A stretch of 64,000 nucleotides of DNA from Bradyrhizobium monzae (GCF_021458635.1 NZ_JAIRDQ010000011.1:62001-126000); one strand, 5' to 3'. Counted from the first letter of the stretch, positions 34,848-46,637 are shown. Translations and numbers: made by a program. The notes: generated by a model not told the origin, from the letters alone.

Positions 34848-35119
34848 GAGACCGCCTTGACGCTATCGAGGAGGCCGTCGAGCTTGCCTTCGCGGTCGAG
34901 CGCGTAGAGGTCGTCGCAGCCGCCGATATGGGTTCCGCCGATCCAGATCTGCGGGAAGGTCGAGCCCTCGCCGGCGCGGTCGTACATCTCGTCGCGCCAG
35001 GAGGGGTTCTGGGCGACGTCGAATTCCGTGAAGGTCGCCTTCTTGCGGGTCAGAAGCGACCTGGCAGCGGAACAATAGCCGCACCCCGGCCTGGTGTAGA
35101 TCTCGACAGCAGCGGTCAT
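34844..35119 (-). CDS. grxC: Glutaredoxin 3
   Basis: The 91-residue thioredoxin-fold protein has the dithiol active site CGYC (TRPGCGYCSAAR), the cis-Pro region STFPQIWIGG and the GSH-binding GGCDDLYAL. It reduces disulfides with glutathione. The start at 35119 gives the normal glutaredoxin N-terminus; an ATG at 35137 adds six residues. It is first in the operon with nitrilase and DUF1178. Confidence 0.95.
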   Translation of the reverse strand: MTAAVEIYTRPGCGYCSAARSLLTRKKATFTEFDVAQNPSWRDEMYDRAGEGSTFPQIWIGGTHIGGCDDLYALDREGKLDGLLDSVKAVS

Positions 35120-35166
35120 GGCGTCCAGCGCTCTCATGTCATGAATTTGTTGAATTATATGGGAGT

Positions 35167-35964
35167 TTACCGGCTCTCGACAACCCGGGCAAAGACCAGC
35201 ACGTCGACCTGGGCCGCCTTGGCACGAAGCAGCGCACGCGCGCAGGCATCCAGCGTCGCACCTGATGTCAGGACATCATCGACCAGGATGATGCGCCGGC
35301 CCTGGACCTCGGCCTGACGGTCTGGGGATACCTGGAATGCGCCCTGCACATTGGTGGCGCGCTGGGCCCGCGACAGGCCGATCTGCTGCTCGGTGGCGCG
35401 CACACGGCGCAGCACCTCGCCCCGCACCTTGACCCCGCTCTGCCGTGCGATGATGTGCGCCAGCGCGCCGGACTGGTTGTAGCGGCGGCGCCAGGCCCGG
35501 CGCCAATGCAGGGGCACCGGGACCAGCATGTCAGCGCCGGCAAGCAGCTCGCCGCCCGCGCGCGCCATCCAGCGGCCCATGGCAGGCGCGAGATCCGTGC
35601 GGTCCTGGTATTTCAGCGCATGCACCAGCGTGCGCGCGACATCGTCATAGCGCACCGCTGCGCGTGCCCGCTGATAGGCGGGCGGACTGGCGATCGCCTC
35701 CATCGACAGCATGTCGGGACCGGGATCATAGACAAAGGGAATGCCGAGCCGCGGGCAGTACGGCCGTTCGATGAACGACAGCCGCGCCCAGCAAGCCGCG
35801 CAAACGCCCTCGCCATCCACCGGCTCGCGGCAGGACACGCAGAGCGTCGGCAGCGCAATGTCGAGCACGAGCCTCGCCGCGCGCGACAGCACGTGGCGGC
35901 CGGCCGTCCATGCGGCACGCAAGGGTGCGGCGATGGAGCGGGGTGGGGTGGCGTCGGCGTCCAT
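35167..35964 (-). CDS. ComF family phosphoribosyltransferase-like protein
   Basis: The 265-residue protein has an N-terminal zinc-finger-like motif (CVSCREPVDGEGVCAAC) and a C-terminal phosphoribosyltransferase fold with the PRPP loop RIILVDDVLTSGATLDAC. In competent bacteria ComF helps DNA uptake; here the role is unknown. It lies 47 bp upstream of grxC on the same strand and is divergent from the methyltransferase. Confidence 0.9.
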   Translation of the reverse strand: MDADATPPRSIAAPLRAAWTAGRHVLSRAARLVLDIALPTLCVSCREPVDGEGVCAACWARLSFIERPYCPRLGIPFVYDPGPDMLSMEAIASPPAYQRARAAVRYDDVARTLVHALKYQDRTDLAPAMGRWMARAGGELLAGADMLVPVPLHWRRAWRRRYNQSGALAHIIARQSGVKVRGEVLRRVRATEQQIGLSRAQRATNVQGAFQVSPDRQAEVQGRRIILVDDVLTSGATLDACARALLRAKAAQVDVLVFARVVESR

Positions 35965-36028
35965 GGCGGAAGGCTAGCGCCGCATGCACCGGATTGCCAG
36001 AACCGCCGTGATCGGCGTAACCAGCGGC

Positions 36029-36877
36029 ATGGCTCAGAACCCGCAGACCCCGCCGGCCTTGTTCGATCGCGCATTGCTGCATGCGCGGCAGCAGCGCGCG
36101 CGTGCGCAAGGGGCCGTGAGCTTCCTGCTCGACCGGGTCGCCGAGGACATGTCGGACCGGCTGGCCGCGGTGATGCGCGAATTCCACGCGCCGGCTGATC
36201 TCTGGACGCCCGGTGAGGGGCTCGCGACGCTGCGGGCGCGGTTGCCGTCCATCGAACTGATCGCGCTCGATGCGGCGGGCTCTGAGACATTGCCCTTCGC
36301 GCCGGAAAGGCTCGATCTCGTCGTCTCAGCGCTGGCGCTGCAATTCGTCAACGACCTGCCGGGCGTGCTCGCGCAAATTCGCCGTGCGCTGCTGCCGGAC
36401 GGGCTAATGCTTGCGGCGATGATTGGCGGCGACAGCCTCACGGAGTTGCGGCAGGCGTTCGCCGCGGCGGAAGCCGAATGCGAGGGTGGCGTGTCGCCGC
36501 GCGTGGCGCCGTTCGCCGATCTGCGCGACGTCGGCGCGCTGTTGCAGCGCGCGGGCTTTGCGTTGCCGGTCACCGATGTCGATCGCGTCGTGGTGCGTTA
36601 TTCCAGCGCGTTCGCGCTGATGCAGGATCTCCGCCGCATGGGCGCGGCCAATGTGCTGGTCGAGCGGAGGCGTACGCCGAGCCGTCGTGCGACCCTGCTG
36701 CGCATGGCCGAAATCTATGCGGAGCGCTTTGCCGATGCCGACGGTCGCATTCGTGCGACGTTCGACATCATCTGGCTCTCCGGCTGGGCCCCGCATGCGA
36801 GCCAGCAGCAGCCGCTGAAGCCGGGATCGGCGAAGGCGAGCCTGGCGGAGGCGGTGAAGAAGGCGGGGAAGACGTGA
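36029..36877 (+). CDS. SAM-dependent methyltransferase, NDUFAF5/BioC-like
   Basis: The 282-residue protein has a methyltransferase core (LDLVVSALALQFVNDLPGVL, LLPDGLMLAAMIGGDSLTELRQA) and ends with the NDUFAF5-like stretch FDIIWLSGWAPHASQQQPLKPG. The mitochondrial relative modifies an arginine in respiratory complex I; whether this protein does so is inferred. The start MAQNPQTPPALFDR fits homologues; an ATG at 35984 in frame adds 15 unlikely residues. Confidence 0.85.
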   Translation: MAQNPQTPPALFDRALLHARQQRARAQGAVSFLLDRVAEDMSDRLAAVMREFHAPADLWTPGEGLATLRARLPSIELIALDAAGSETLPFAPERLDLVVSALALQFVNDLPGVLAQIRRALLPDGLMLAAMIGGDSLTELRQAFAAAEAECEGGVSPRVAPFADLRDVGALLQRAGFALPVTDVDRVVVRYSSAFALMQDLRRMGAANVLVERRRTPSRRATLLRMAEIYAERFADADGRIRATFDIIWLSGWAPHASQQQPLKPGSAKASLAEAVKKAGKT

Positions 36878-36892
36878 GTTCTCTCCTCCGTC

Positions 36893-36970
36893 ATGGCCGG
36901 GCTTGACCCGGCCATCCACGTCTTTCAGCTCAGCACGAAGATCGTGGATGCCCGGGACAAGCCCGGGCAT
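36893..36970. repeat. Composite dispersed palindrome between methyltransferase and mutT genes
   Basis: Two perfect 9-bp hairpins stand in tandem: ATGGCCGGG/CCCGGCCAT (36893-36915) and ATGCCCGGG/CCCGGGCAT (36948-36970). Outer arms (ATCCACG and CGTGGAT) also pair. The element lies between convergent genes and is of the kind repeated through Bradyrhizobium chromosomes. Confidence 0.7.
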
Positions 36971-36999
36971 GACGTTGAGAGTGTGGCGACGGCCTCCGC

Positions 37000-37410
37000 T
37001 CACATCAGCAGATCGATCAAGTGCGGAATCAGCGGAATGTCCGCCGGCGGCATTGGATAATCGCGCAATTTGTTGGCGCGGACCCAGGCAAGGGCCTGGC
37101 CTTCGCGGGCCTCGACGATCCCTTCCCAGCGTCGGCAGATGTAGAGCGGCATCAACAGATGAAAGGTCTCGTAGCCGTAGCTCGCGAATGTCAGCGGGGC
37201 CAGACACGGCTCGGCGACGGTGATGCCGAGCTCCTCGTTGAGCTCGCGGATCAGGCTCTGCTCCGGCCGCTCGCCGGGCTCCAGCTTGCCGCCGGGAAAT
37301 TCCCAGAGGCCGGCGAGCGTCTTGCCTTCGGGGCGCTGCGCGATCAGGACGCGCTTGTCGGCGTCGACCAGCGCGCACGCCACCACCAGTGTCAGTCTGA
37401 GATCGGCCAT
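37000..37410 (-). CDS. mutT: 8-oxo-dGTP diphosphatase MutT (Nudix hydrolase)
   Basis: The 136-residue Nudix protein carries the Nudix box from GGKLEPGERPEQSLIRELNEELGI (GX5EX7REUXEEXGU pattern). With LIAQRPEGKTLAGLWEFPGG it fits MutT, which removes oxidised dGTP. It follows argJ by 8 bases on the same strand, as often in rhizobia. Confidence 0.92.
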   Translation of the reverse strand: MADLRLTLVVACALVDADKRVLIAQRPEGKTLAGLWEFPGGKLEPGERPEQSLIRELNEELGITVAEPCLAPLTFASYGYETFHLLMPLYICRRWEGIVEAREGQALAWVRANKLRDYPMPPADIPLIPHLIDLLM

Positions 37411-37418
37411 GCGTGAGC

Positions 37419-38660
37419 TTACGACCTGTAGTCGCCGTTGATCGCGACATATTCCTTGGTGAGGTCGCAGGTCAGCACGCGGTCGCGGCCCTTGCCGAGG
37501 CCGAGCGAGACCTTGATCGCGATCTCGGGGGCCTTCATCGCTTCCGACACCTGCGCCTCGTCATAGGACGAATCGCGCGCGCCGCTCTTGGCGACGCGGA
37601 TGCCGTTGAAGGAGATCGAGAGCTTGTCGCGGTCGGCCGGCTCGCCGGCCTTGCCCACCGCCATGACCACGCGGCCCCAATTGGCGTCCTCGCCGGCGAT
37701 CGCGGTCTTGACCAGCGGCGAGTTCGCGATCGACATCGCGATCTTGCGAGCGGAAGCCTTGGTCTTGGCGCCCTCGACGGTGATCTCGACCAGTTTTCGC
37801 GCGCCTTCACCGTCGCGGGCCACTTGCTCGGAAAGATTGGCGAGGATCTGGTTGAAGGCTTTCACGAAAGCCTTCAGGCGCGGATCGCCGGCGCGGCTGA
37901 TCCTGGGTGCGCCCTGCTCGGCAGCAGCGCCGGTGGCGAAAGCCAGCAGCGTGTCCGAGGTCGAGGTGTCGCCGTCGATGGTGACCGCGTTGAACGTGTC
38001 TTCGACGCCGGCCTTGAGCAGCGCCTGGAGCGCCACGGGCGCGATCGGGGCGTCGGTGAAGATGAAGGACAACATCGTTGCCATGTCGGGGGCGATCATG
38101 CCGGCGCCCTTGGCCATGCCGTTGATGGTGACCTTGGCCTTGCCGAGCTTCACGGTCGCGGTCGCGACCTTGGGGAAGGTGTCGGTGGTCATGATCGCCT
38201 TGGCGGCGGCGAGATAATCGCCGGCCTCGGCGGTCTCGGCGAGGCGGCCCAACACGCCGTCGAACTTGGTTGCGTCCAGGGGCTCGCCGATCACGCCGGT
38301 CGAGGCCAGGAAGATCTCGCTCTCGCTGCAGCCGACGGCCTTGGCCGCGATCTTCGCGGTCAGCGCGGTGGAGCTGCGGCCGGTCTTGCCGGTGAAGGCG
38401 TTGGCATTGCCGGAATTGACGACCAGCGCGCGCGCCTTGCCACCCTTCAGTTTTGCACGGCACCATTCGACCGGCGCGGACGGGCACTTCGACTTGGTGA
38501 AGACGCCCGCGACCGCGGTGCCCTTGTCCATGATCGCCAGCAGCACGTCGGTGCGGTTCTTGTAGCGGATGCCGGCCTCGGCCGTCGCGAGACGGACGCC
38601 CGCGATCACGGGCATGTCGGGAACGTTCTTCGGGGCGAGCGGGGAGACGGTTGAGGACAT
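37419..38660 (-). CDS. argJ: Bifunctional glutamate N-acetyltransferase / amino-acid acetyltransferase
   Basis: The 413-residue precursor self-cleaves into alpha and beta chains before the threonine in LASTGVIGEPL. It recycles the acetyl group from N-acetylornithine to glutamate in arginine synthesis and may also make acetylglutamate from acetyl-CoA. The conserved VFTKSKCPSAPVEWC and NSGNANAFTGK stretches are present. The start at 38660 is chosen by homology; 28 residues upstream in frame fall in a hairpin region. Confidence 0.95.
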   Translation of the reverse strand: MSSTVSPLAPKNVPDMPVIAGVRLATAEAGIRYKNRTDVLLAIMDKGTAVAGVFTKSKCPSAPVEWCRAKLKGGKARALVVNSGNANAFTGKTGRSSTALTAKIAAKAVGCSESEIFLASTGVIGEPLDATKFDGVLGRLAETAEAGDYLAAAKAIMTTDTFPKVATATVKLGKAKVTINGMAKGAGMIAPDMATMLSFIFTDAPIAPVALQALLKAGVEDTFNAVTIDGDTSTSDTLLAFATGAAAEQGAPRISRAGDPRLKAFVKAFNQILANLSEQVARDGEGARKLVEITVEGAKTKASARKIAMSIANSPLVKTAIAGEDANWGRVVMAVGKAGEPADRDKLSISFNGIRVAKSGARDSSYDEAQVSEAMKAPEIAIKVSLGLGKGRDRVLTCDLTKEYVAINGDYRS

Positions 38661-38693
38661 CGCGGGGGCGCCTTGGTGAGGTCTGGACATGCA

Positions 38694-38745
38694 GATGCCC
38701 GGCCCCTCTTTGCGAAGACGCGCTTCGCGCTTGGGGCCGGGCATC
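38694..38745 (-). terminator. Long hairpin between PPIase and argJ genes
   Basis: GATGCCCGGCCCC (38694-38706) and GGGGCCGGGCATC (38733-38745) form a perfect 13-bp stem, with an inner GCGAAG/CTTCGC stem. It lies 46 bases after the PPIase stop and 34 before the argJ start on the minus strand; it probably ends the PPIase transcript, so argJ would need a promoter close by. Confidence 0.6.
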
Positions 38746-38791
38746 AGGTAGGCTTAAATACTCTTCACGTCAGCGAAGTGACAGCGAATTC

Positions 38792-39706
38792 TTACTTCTT
38801 CGCTGGGGGAGCCATCTTGCTGTCGGAAGGCTTGGCCGCGTCGGCCGGCTTGGCGTCGGCCGCCGGCTGGTCCGTCCGCTCGACCTTGGCTTCGGCGCGG
38901 AGCTTGGCGACGTAGTCGGCCTGGGCCTTGCGGGTGACGTACTGCTCGATCTGGGGCCTGACCTGGTCGAACTCAGGCGCCTTGCGGTTGCGCTTTTCCT
39001 CGACCTTGATGATGTGCCAGCCGAACTGCGACTTCACGGGATCGGAAATCTTGCCCGGCTCGAGCGCGAACGCGACAGCCGAGAATTCGGGCACCATCTG
39101 TTCCTTGGTGAAGAAGCCGAGGTCGCCGCCGTCGGCGGAGCCGGGATCCTTGGACTTCTTCTTGGCCAGCTCGGCGAAATCGGCGCCCTTGTCGAGCTCG
39201 GCCTTCACCGCCTTGGCCTCGTCCTCGGTCTCGACCAGGATGTGGCGGGCGCGGACTTCCTGCTCGCCGGTGATCTGCTTGGAGGCCTCCTCATAGACCT
39301 TCTTCATGGCGTCGTCGTTGGTGGCGGCCTTGCCTTCCTGGGCCAGCAGGCTGTCCATCAGGAGGCGGTTGCGGGCGAACGCCATCCGCTTCTTGAATTC
39401 CTCGCCGTCGGCGACCTTCTTGTCCTCGGCGGCCTTGGCCACGATCTTCATGTCGATCAGGAACGACAGGACGTTCTCGTCCTTGGTCGCGGGATCCATC
39501 TGGGCGAGGCTCGGTCCGAGTTCCTCCTCGGCCATCGTCACGTCGCTCTTCTTGATTTCAGCGCCATTGACCTTCGCCAGGACCGGATCGTCGGCGGCCC
39601 GGAGCGGGCCCGCGAACGCCAGGCACAGCGCCAAGGCAAAGCAGCCAGCCAGGGCGGACGCGTGGCGGAAACGCTGGCCGGTGGTTACCGGGAACGAGGT
39701 GGTCAT
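38792..39706 (-). CDS. Periplasmic parvulin-type peptidyl-prolyl isomerase
   Basis: The 304-residue exported protein has a signal peptide (ALAGCFALALCLAFAGPLRA) and an N-terminal SurA/PrsA-like chaperone region. The parvulin domain is at about residues 150-245 (VRARHILVETEDEAKAV, FAELAKKKSKDPGSADGGDLGFFTKEQMVPEF) and the tail is Ala/Lys/Pro-rich. It helps fold exported proteins. It is divergent from secA, which provides export. Confidence 0.92.
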   Translation of the reverse strand: MTTSFPVTTGQRFRHASALAGCFALALCLAFAGPLRAADDPVLAKVNGAEIKKSDVTMAEEELGPSLAQMDPATKDENVLSFLIDMKIVAKAAEDKKVADGEEFKKRMAFARNRLLMDSLLAQEGKAATNDDAMKKVYEEASKQITGEQEVRARHILVETEDEAKAVKAELDKGADFAELAKKKSKDPGSADGGDLGFFTKEQMVPEFSAVAFALEPGKISDPVKSQFGWHIIKVEEKRNRKAPEFDQVRPQIEQYVTRKAQADYVAKLRAEAKVERTDQPAADAKPADAAKPSDSKMAPPAKK

Positions 39707-40058
39707 GCAAAATCCTTATGTTGAAGCAGGGGCTGCTTAAGCGGGGCGGACACTCGCCCAATTCAGGGGGGCTTGGCAACGCGAAAAGTCTGTCAAAATG
39801 ATGAATTAGCCGCAATGCGCCCGCCGTTGACAAGGCCCTGACCGGGCCATATCTCTGCCCGGTCGCGACCATGGCGATGGCGTTTATTTTGCTGCGTTTT
39901 TGGCCGTTGAACCCAGACTAGCCCAATTCCCACCCATATGGCGGATGACCCCCGCAGTCCGGGCTCTGACGCCAGCAGGCGTCACGGTGAGTTGATAGGC
40001 AGGCGGGTGACAACTTCTTGGCTGCAACGCGGTTAAATCGCGAACACAGGAACTAGGC
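39707..40058 (+). promoter_or_regulatory. PPIase/secA divergent region with candidate secA promoter
   Basis: This 352-bp gap has no gene. A -35-like TTGACA (39827-39832) is followed after 17 bases by TATCTC (39850-39855), a fair sigma-70 promoter facing secA, which would leave a leader of about 200 bases. No SecM-like leader peptide was recognised in it. Confidence 0.4.
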
Positions 40059-42899
<2,841 letters not shown>

Positions 42900-42967
42900 C
42901 GATTGAAGTTGGAGCGGTGTGGCGCGAGATCAGCGCCTCACACTCCGTTGTCGTCGCACTGCTTGAC

Positions 42968-43122
42968 CGGGCGATCCAGCACGCCGCGGCCTCTCGGTTG
43001 AATCTCTATCGTCTCTGGAATACTGGATCGCCCGATTAAATCGGGCGATGACAGCGAGTGTGTGGCGCGTCGCTTGCCCTACATCGTCGTCCTGGATCTG
43101 CGCTTCGCTTGTCCAGGACGAC
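42968..43122. repeat. Two dispersed palindromes downstream of secA
   Basis: The first unit pairs CGGGCGATCCAG (42968-42979) with CTGGATCGCCCG (43023-43034), then ATCGCCCGAT-TAA-ATCGGGCGAT (43027-43049). The second (43086-43122) is a near copy of the element after ubiG (32409-32445). Both lie between convergent secA and the MarR gene. Confidence 0.7.
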
Positions 43123-43130
43123 GAAGCAAC

Positions 43131-43589
43131 TCAATTCGAGCTATCGATCAAGCTTTCCAGCAGCCGCTTCAGCTCGCTCGTCGACTTGTCGCCGTAGCTC
43201 TCCAGGATGTGCTCCTCCTGGTCCACCGCGAGCGAATTGAGCTTCCTGCACAGCACCTTGCCGCGGTCGGAGATGAACATCAGCACCTTGCGGCGGTCGT
43301 TCGGGTCCTGCACGCGATAGACCAGCGTGTCGGAGACCATGCGGTCGATCATCTTGGTCAGCGTCGGATGGTTGAGCAGCACCGCGTCCGCAAGCTCGCC
43401 CATCGAATGGCCATCGCCGTCCGACAGCACTTTCAGGATGCGCCACTGCTCGACGGGAACTCCCTCCTTGCTCAACCGCAGCTCGAGCTGTCGGTTGATC
43501 TCCCGGTTGGCTTGCGCGAGCAGGTAAGCGAGGTGTTCGGTGATTGGAGCGTTCGATTTTGCCACGGCTAAGACTTCGTCTTGACCCAA
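43131..43589 (-). CDS. MarR family transcriptional regulator of the amide gene cluster
   Basis: The 152-residue winged-helix protein has the MarR features VEQWRILKVLSDGDGHSMGELADAVLLNHPTLTKMIDRMV and the wing DPNDRRKVLMFISDRG. It is divergent from the AmiC-like/amidase/transporter genes and is likely their regulator; the ligand may be the transported amide or its acid product. The gap contains an AT-rich palindrome. Confidence 0.88.
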   Translation of the reverse strand: MGQDEVLAVAKSNAPITEHLAYLLAQANREINRQLELRLSKEGVPVEQWRILKVLSDGDGHSMGELADAVLLNHPTLTKMIDRMVSDTLVYRVQDPNDRRKVLMFISDRGKVLCRKLNSLAVDQEEHILESYGDKSTSELKRLLESLIDSSN

Positions 43590-43638
43590 ATGAGTGAATG
43601 TCTTGCAATCAATGCTGCTTCTATATGCACTTCAATTG

Positions 43639-43650
43639 TTGAATATTCAA
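43639..43650. promoter_or_regulatory. Perfect palindrome in the MarR/AmiC-like divergent gap
   Basis: TTGAATATTCAA is a 12-bp perfect palindrome in the AT-rich 155-bp gap between the MarR gene (start 43589) and the AmiC-like gene (start 43745). Similar half-sites (TTTTCAAAA at about 43653) follow. MarR dimers bind such sequences, so this is the best operator candidate. Confidence 0.5.
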
Positions 43651-43744
43651 TATTTTCAAAATAGGATGATTGCACAACAAAAGGGCGGAAGCCGCGGCCG
43701 CCTGCTCAATGTGCTTTCAGGTCTGGTACCAGACAGGAGTTGGC

Positions 43745-44929
43745 GTGCGCGCGACGGTAAACTTCCCGGCTCACGGCGGTCCGGCGTTGCCGCCGTCTCT
43801 GCTGCTCCGGAATCTGTCGTCATCGGCGGCTGATGGCGCGCTGTCGCCGAGCGATCATGCCTTTCTTCGGCGTCGCGGCACCAACAAGCTACGCGTCGGC
43901 TGCTTCATTTGCTGCAGCGGCTCACCCGGGGTCTGGGGTCCCTGCGCGACCAATAGCGCGCAGCTCGCGGTCGCCGAGATCAACAAGCGCGGCGGCATTT
44001 TGGGCCGCGAGATCGAGCTTTCCATCTACGACGCCGGCGGACCTCTTGATGAGGTCCTGAACCTCGCCGAGCAGGCCATCGCCTTCGACGAGATTGATCT
44101 CATCGTCGGATTGCACACCAGCGCGGTCCGTGTCGGCTTGCGCGACGTCACCAGGCGGCATCGCATCCCCTACATCTACACGCCGGTCTATGAAGGCGGC
44201 GAGCGGACGCCGGGCGTGATGGCGATCGGCGAGACGCCGCGCTGGCAGAGCCGGCCGTCGATCCACTGGCTCGCCGACGTCAAGAAGGCGCAGCGCTGGT
44301 ATCTGATCGGCAGCGATTACGTCTGGCCCTGGCAATCGCACCGCGCCGTGAAGAACTACATCAGGGAAACCGGCGGTCACGTCGTCGGCGAGGAGTTCGT
44401 TCCCCTCGGCGAGGACAATCACGAGCCGCATCTGGCGCGCATCCGTGCTGCGAGACCCGACGTCGTGCTCATCTCGCTGATCGGCACCGACAGCAGCACC
44501 TTCAACCGCGCCTTCGGCGAATGCGGCTTGGGTGCCACCACGCTGCGGTTTGCAGGCGCCATGGACGACACGGTGCTGCTCGGCATCGGCGCCGACAACA
44601 GCGAGAACATGTTCTGCGCCTCCGGCTATTTCACCGGCACCGGCGCGCGCGCCAACGACGACTTCCAGAGCCACTATCGCGCCATGTTCGGACCAAATGC
44701 GCCGCCGATCGGCTCGGTCGGACAGTCCAGCTATGAGGGCCTGCGCTTTCTCGAGGCGGTCGCCAACAAGGCCGGCACATTGGCGATGGGGCCGATGATC
44801 GCAGCCGGCCGCAACATCGTCTACAGCGGCGCCCGCGGTCCGGTCGCCGTCCGCAACGGGCACGCACGGATGCCGATGCATCTCGCCGAGGCCGACGGTC
44901 TCGACTTCAAGCTGATCAAACCGATCTGA
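43745..44929 (+). CDS. AmiC-like amide-binding protein without signal peptide
   Basis: The 394-residue protein has the type I periplasmic-binding-protein fold of AmiC and amide/urea transport proteins: VGCFICCSGSPGVWGPCATNS, then INKRGGILGREIELSIYDAGG, YTPVYEGGERTPG and WYLIGSDYVWPWQSHRAVK. No hydrophobic leader or lipobox is seen; a Ser/Leu-rich stretch of about 48 residues precedes the fold. The GTG at 43745 is chosen for AGGAG five bases before it. AmiC of Pseudomonas is a cytoplasmic amide sensor, and this protein could play that role. Alternatively it is exported by an unrecognised leader. Confidence 0.75.
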   Translation: MRATVNFPAHGGPALPPSLLLRNLSSSAADGALSPSDHAFLRRRGTNKLRVGCFICCSGSPGVWGPCATNSAQLAVAEINKRGGILGREIELSIYDAGGPLDEVLNLAEQAIAFDEIDLIVGLHTSAVRVGLRDVTRRHRIPYIYTPVYEGGERTPGVMAIGETPRWQSRPSIHWLADVKKAQRWYLIGSDYVWPWQSHRAVKNYIRETGGHVVGEEFVPLGEDNHEPHLARIRAARPDVVLISLIGTDSSTFNRAFGECGLGATTLRFAGAMDDTVLLGIGADNSENMFCASGYFTGTGARANDDFQSHYRAMFGPNAPPIGSVGQSSYEGLRFLEAVANKAGTLAMGPMIAAGRNIVYSGARGPVAVRNGHARMPMHLAEADGLDFKLIKPI

Positions 44930-45091
44930 GATACCAGCGGCAATCGGGACACGCGCAAATGCAAAATAATACTTGAAAAGGAAAATATTTCCGTTTTGAA
45001 TGTTTCGGCGAGGCCGGGGTGCGTGCGTCGTGCCTGGGCGGCCGCGCCCAACGATCCGAGAGACCGTTTCAAGAAACTTCAGGAGAGCGCC

Positions 45092-46606
45092 GTGACAGTT
45101 GTCCTTCCCACGCCAGCCCAACTTCGCAGCGTCGCCGAGCAGTGCGGCCTCGCGCTGACCGACGACGATGTCGCCTCGTTCCGCGGCCTGATGCAGGGCT
45201 CGATCGATGCCTACAACCTCGTCGGCGCGATGCCGGACGAGGTGCCGGAGGTCAAATATCCGCGCACGCCGGGCTACCGGCCGTCGGCGGAAGAGAACCC
45301 GCGCAACGCCTGGTACCGCAAATCGACCGTGAAGGGCGCCGCTAGCGGCAAGCTCAAGGGCAAGACCGTCGCGCTCAAGGATAACATCATGCTCGCCGGG
45401 GTGCCGATGATGAACGGCTCCGCGACACTGGAAGGCTACGTGCCGGATTTCGACGCTACCGTCGTTACGCGCATATTGGACGCCGGTGGGGAAATCCTCG
45501 GCAAGACCCACTGTGAATCCTTCTGCATGTCCGGCGGCAGCCACACCGGGGCGGTCGGCGCCGTGCATAATCCCTACAAGATGGGCTATTCGGCCGGGGG
45601 CTCATCCTCGGGCAGCGGCGTCGTCGTCGCGCTGGGCGAAGCCGACATGGCGATGGGCGGCGACCAGGGCGGCTCGATCCGCATGCCATCCTCGTTCTGC
45701 GGTACCTACGGCATGAAGCCGACCTGGGGCCTCGTGCCCTATACCGGCATCATGCCGATCGAGATCTTCGTCGATCACACCGGCCCGATGACGGCGACCG
45801 TGGCCGACAACGCGCTGCTGCTCGAGGTGCTCGCCGGCGATGACGGTTACGATCCCCGTATCAAGGCGCCGAAGGTCGAGGAATACACCAAGGCGCTCGG
45901 CCAGGGCGTCAAGGGCATGAAGATCGGCATCTTGAAGGAAGGCTTCGAGCAGGCGAATGCGGAAGCCGCGGTCAACGAAAGCGTCCGCGAGGCCGCCAAG
46001 CGCTTCAAGGATCTGGGTGCGACGGTCGAGATCGTGTCGATCCCGATGCACCTCGCCGGCCCCGCGATCTGGACGCCGATCGGCACCGAGGGCATGACCC
46101 AGACCATGATGTATGGCGACGGCTATGGCCTGTCCCGCGCCGATCTCTACTCCACCACGCTGATGGATTTCCACCGCGGCTGGCGTCGGCAGGCGGACTC
46201 GCTGTCCGAGACCACAAAGCTGTTCCTGATGTTGGGCACCTACATCAACAACACTTTCGGTCCCCGCTATTACGGCAAGGCGCTCAACGTCTCGCGACGC
46301 CTGACCGCGGCCTATGACAAGGCCTTTGGGGAATACGACCTGCTGCTGCTGCCGACGACGCCGATGAAGGCGACCAAGCTGCCGGAGCCGACGGCCAGTC
46401 GCGAGGACTATGTCGCCCGCGCGTTGGAGATGATCTCCAACACCGCGCCGTTCGACATCACCCATCATCCGGCGATGTCGCTGCCCTGCGGCATGGTCGA
46501 CGGCCTCCCCGTCGGCCTGATGCTGGTTGGTCGCATGTTCGAGGAATCCACCATCTATCGCGCCGCGCACGCCTTCGAGCAGATCGGCGACTGGAAGAAG
46601 ATGTGA
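45092..46606 (+). CDS. Amidase (amidase signature family)
   Basis: The 504-residue enzyme hydrolyses an amide to acid and ammonia. The Ser-cisSer-Lys triad falls at Lys96 (VALKDNIM), Ser171 (SAGGSSSGSG) and Ser195 (GGDQGGSIRMPSS), the same numbers as in Rhodococcus nitrile-pathway amidases, whose sequence it resembles throughout. The GTG at 45092 has AGGAG six bases upstream. No signal peptide, so it acts in the cytoplasm on imported substrate. No nitrile hydratase gene is visible in the window. Confidence 0.92.
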   Translation: MTVVLPTPAQLRSVAEQCGLALTDDDVASFRGLMQGSIDAYNLVGAMPDEVPEVKYPRTPGYRPSAEENPRNAWYRKSTVKGAASGKLKGKTVALKDNIMLAGVPMMNGSATLEGYVPDFDATVVTRILDAGGEILGKTHCESFCMSGGSHTGAVGAVHNPYKMGYSAGGSSSGSGVVVALGEADMAMGGDQGGSIRMPSSFCGTYGMKPTWGLVPYTGIMPIEIFVDHTGPMTATVADNALLLEVLAGDDGYDPRIKAPKVEEYTKALGQGVKGMKIGILKEGFEQANAEAAVNESVREAAKRFKDLGATVEIVSIPMHLAGPAIWTPIGTEGMTQTMMYGDGYGLSRADLYSTTLMDFHRGWRRQADSLSETTKLFLMLGTYINNTFGPRYYGKALNVSRRLTAAYDKAFGEYDLLLLPTTPMKATKLPEPTASREDYVARALEMISNTAPFDITHHPAMSLPCGMVDGLPVGLMLVGRMFEESTIYRAAHAFEQIGDWKKM

Positions 46607-46637
46607 GTGAAGCATTGATGCAGACGAACGGAAGATC

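Noticed and set aside
39707..40058. SecM-like arrest peptide upstream of secA
   Set aside because: No short frame with a leader and arrest-type C-terminus was recognised in the gap.
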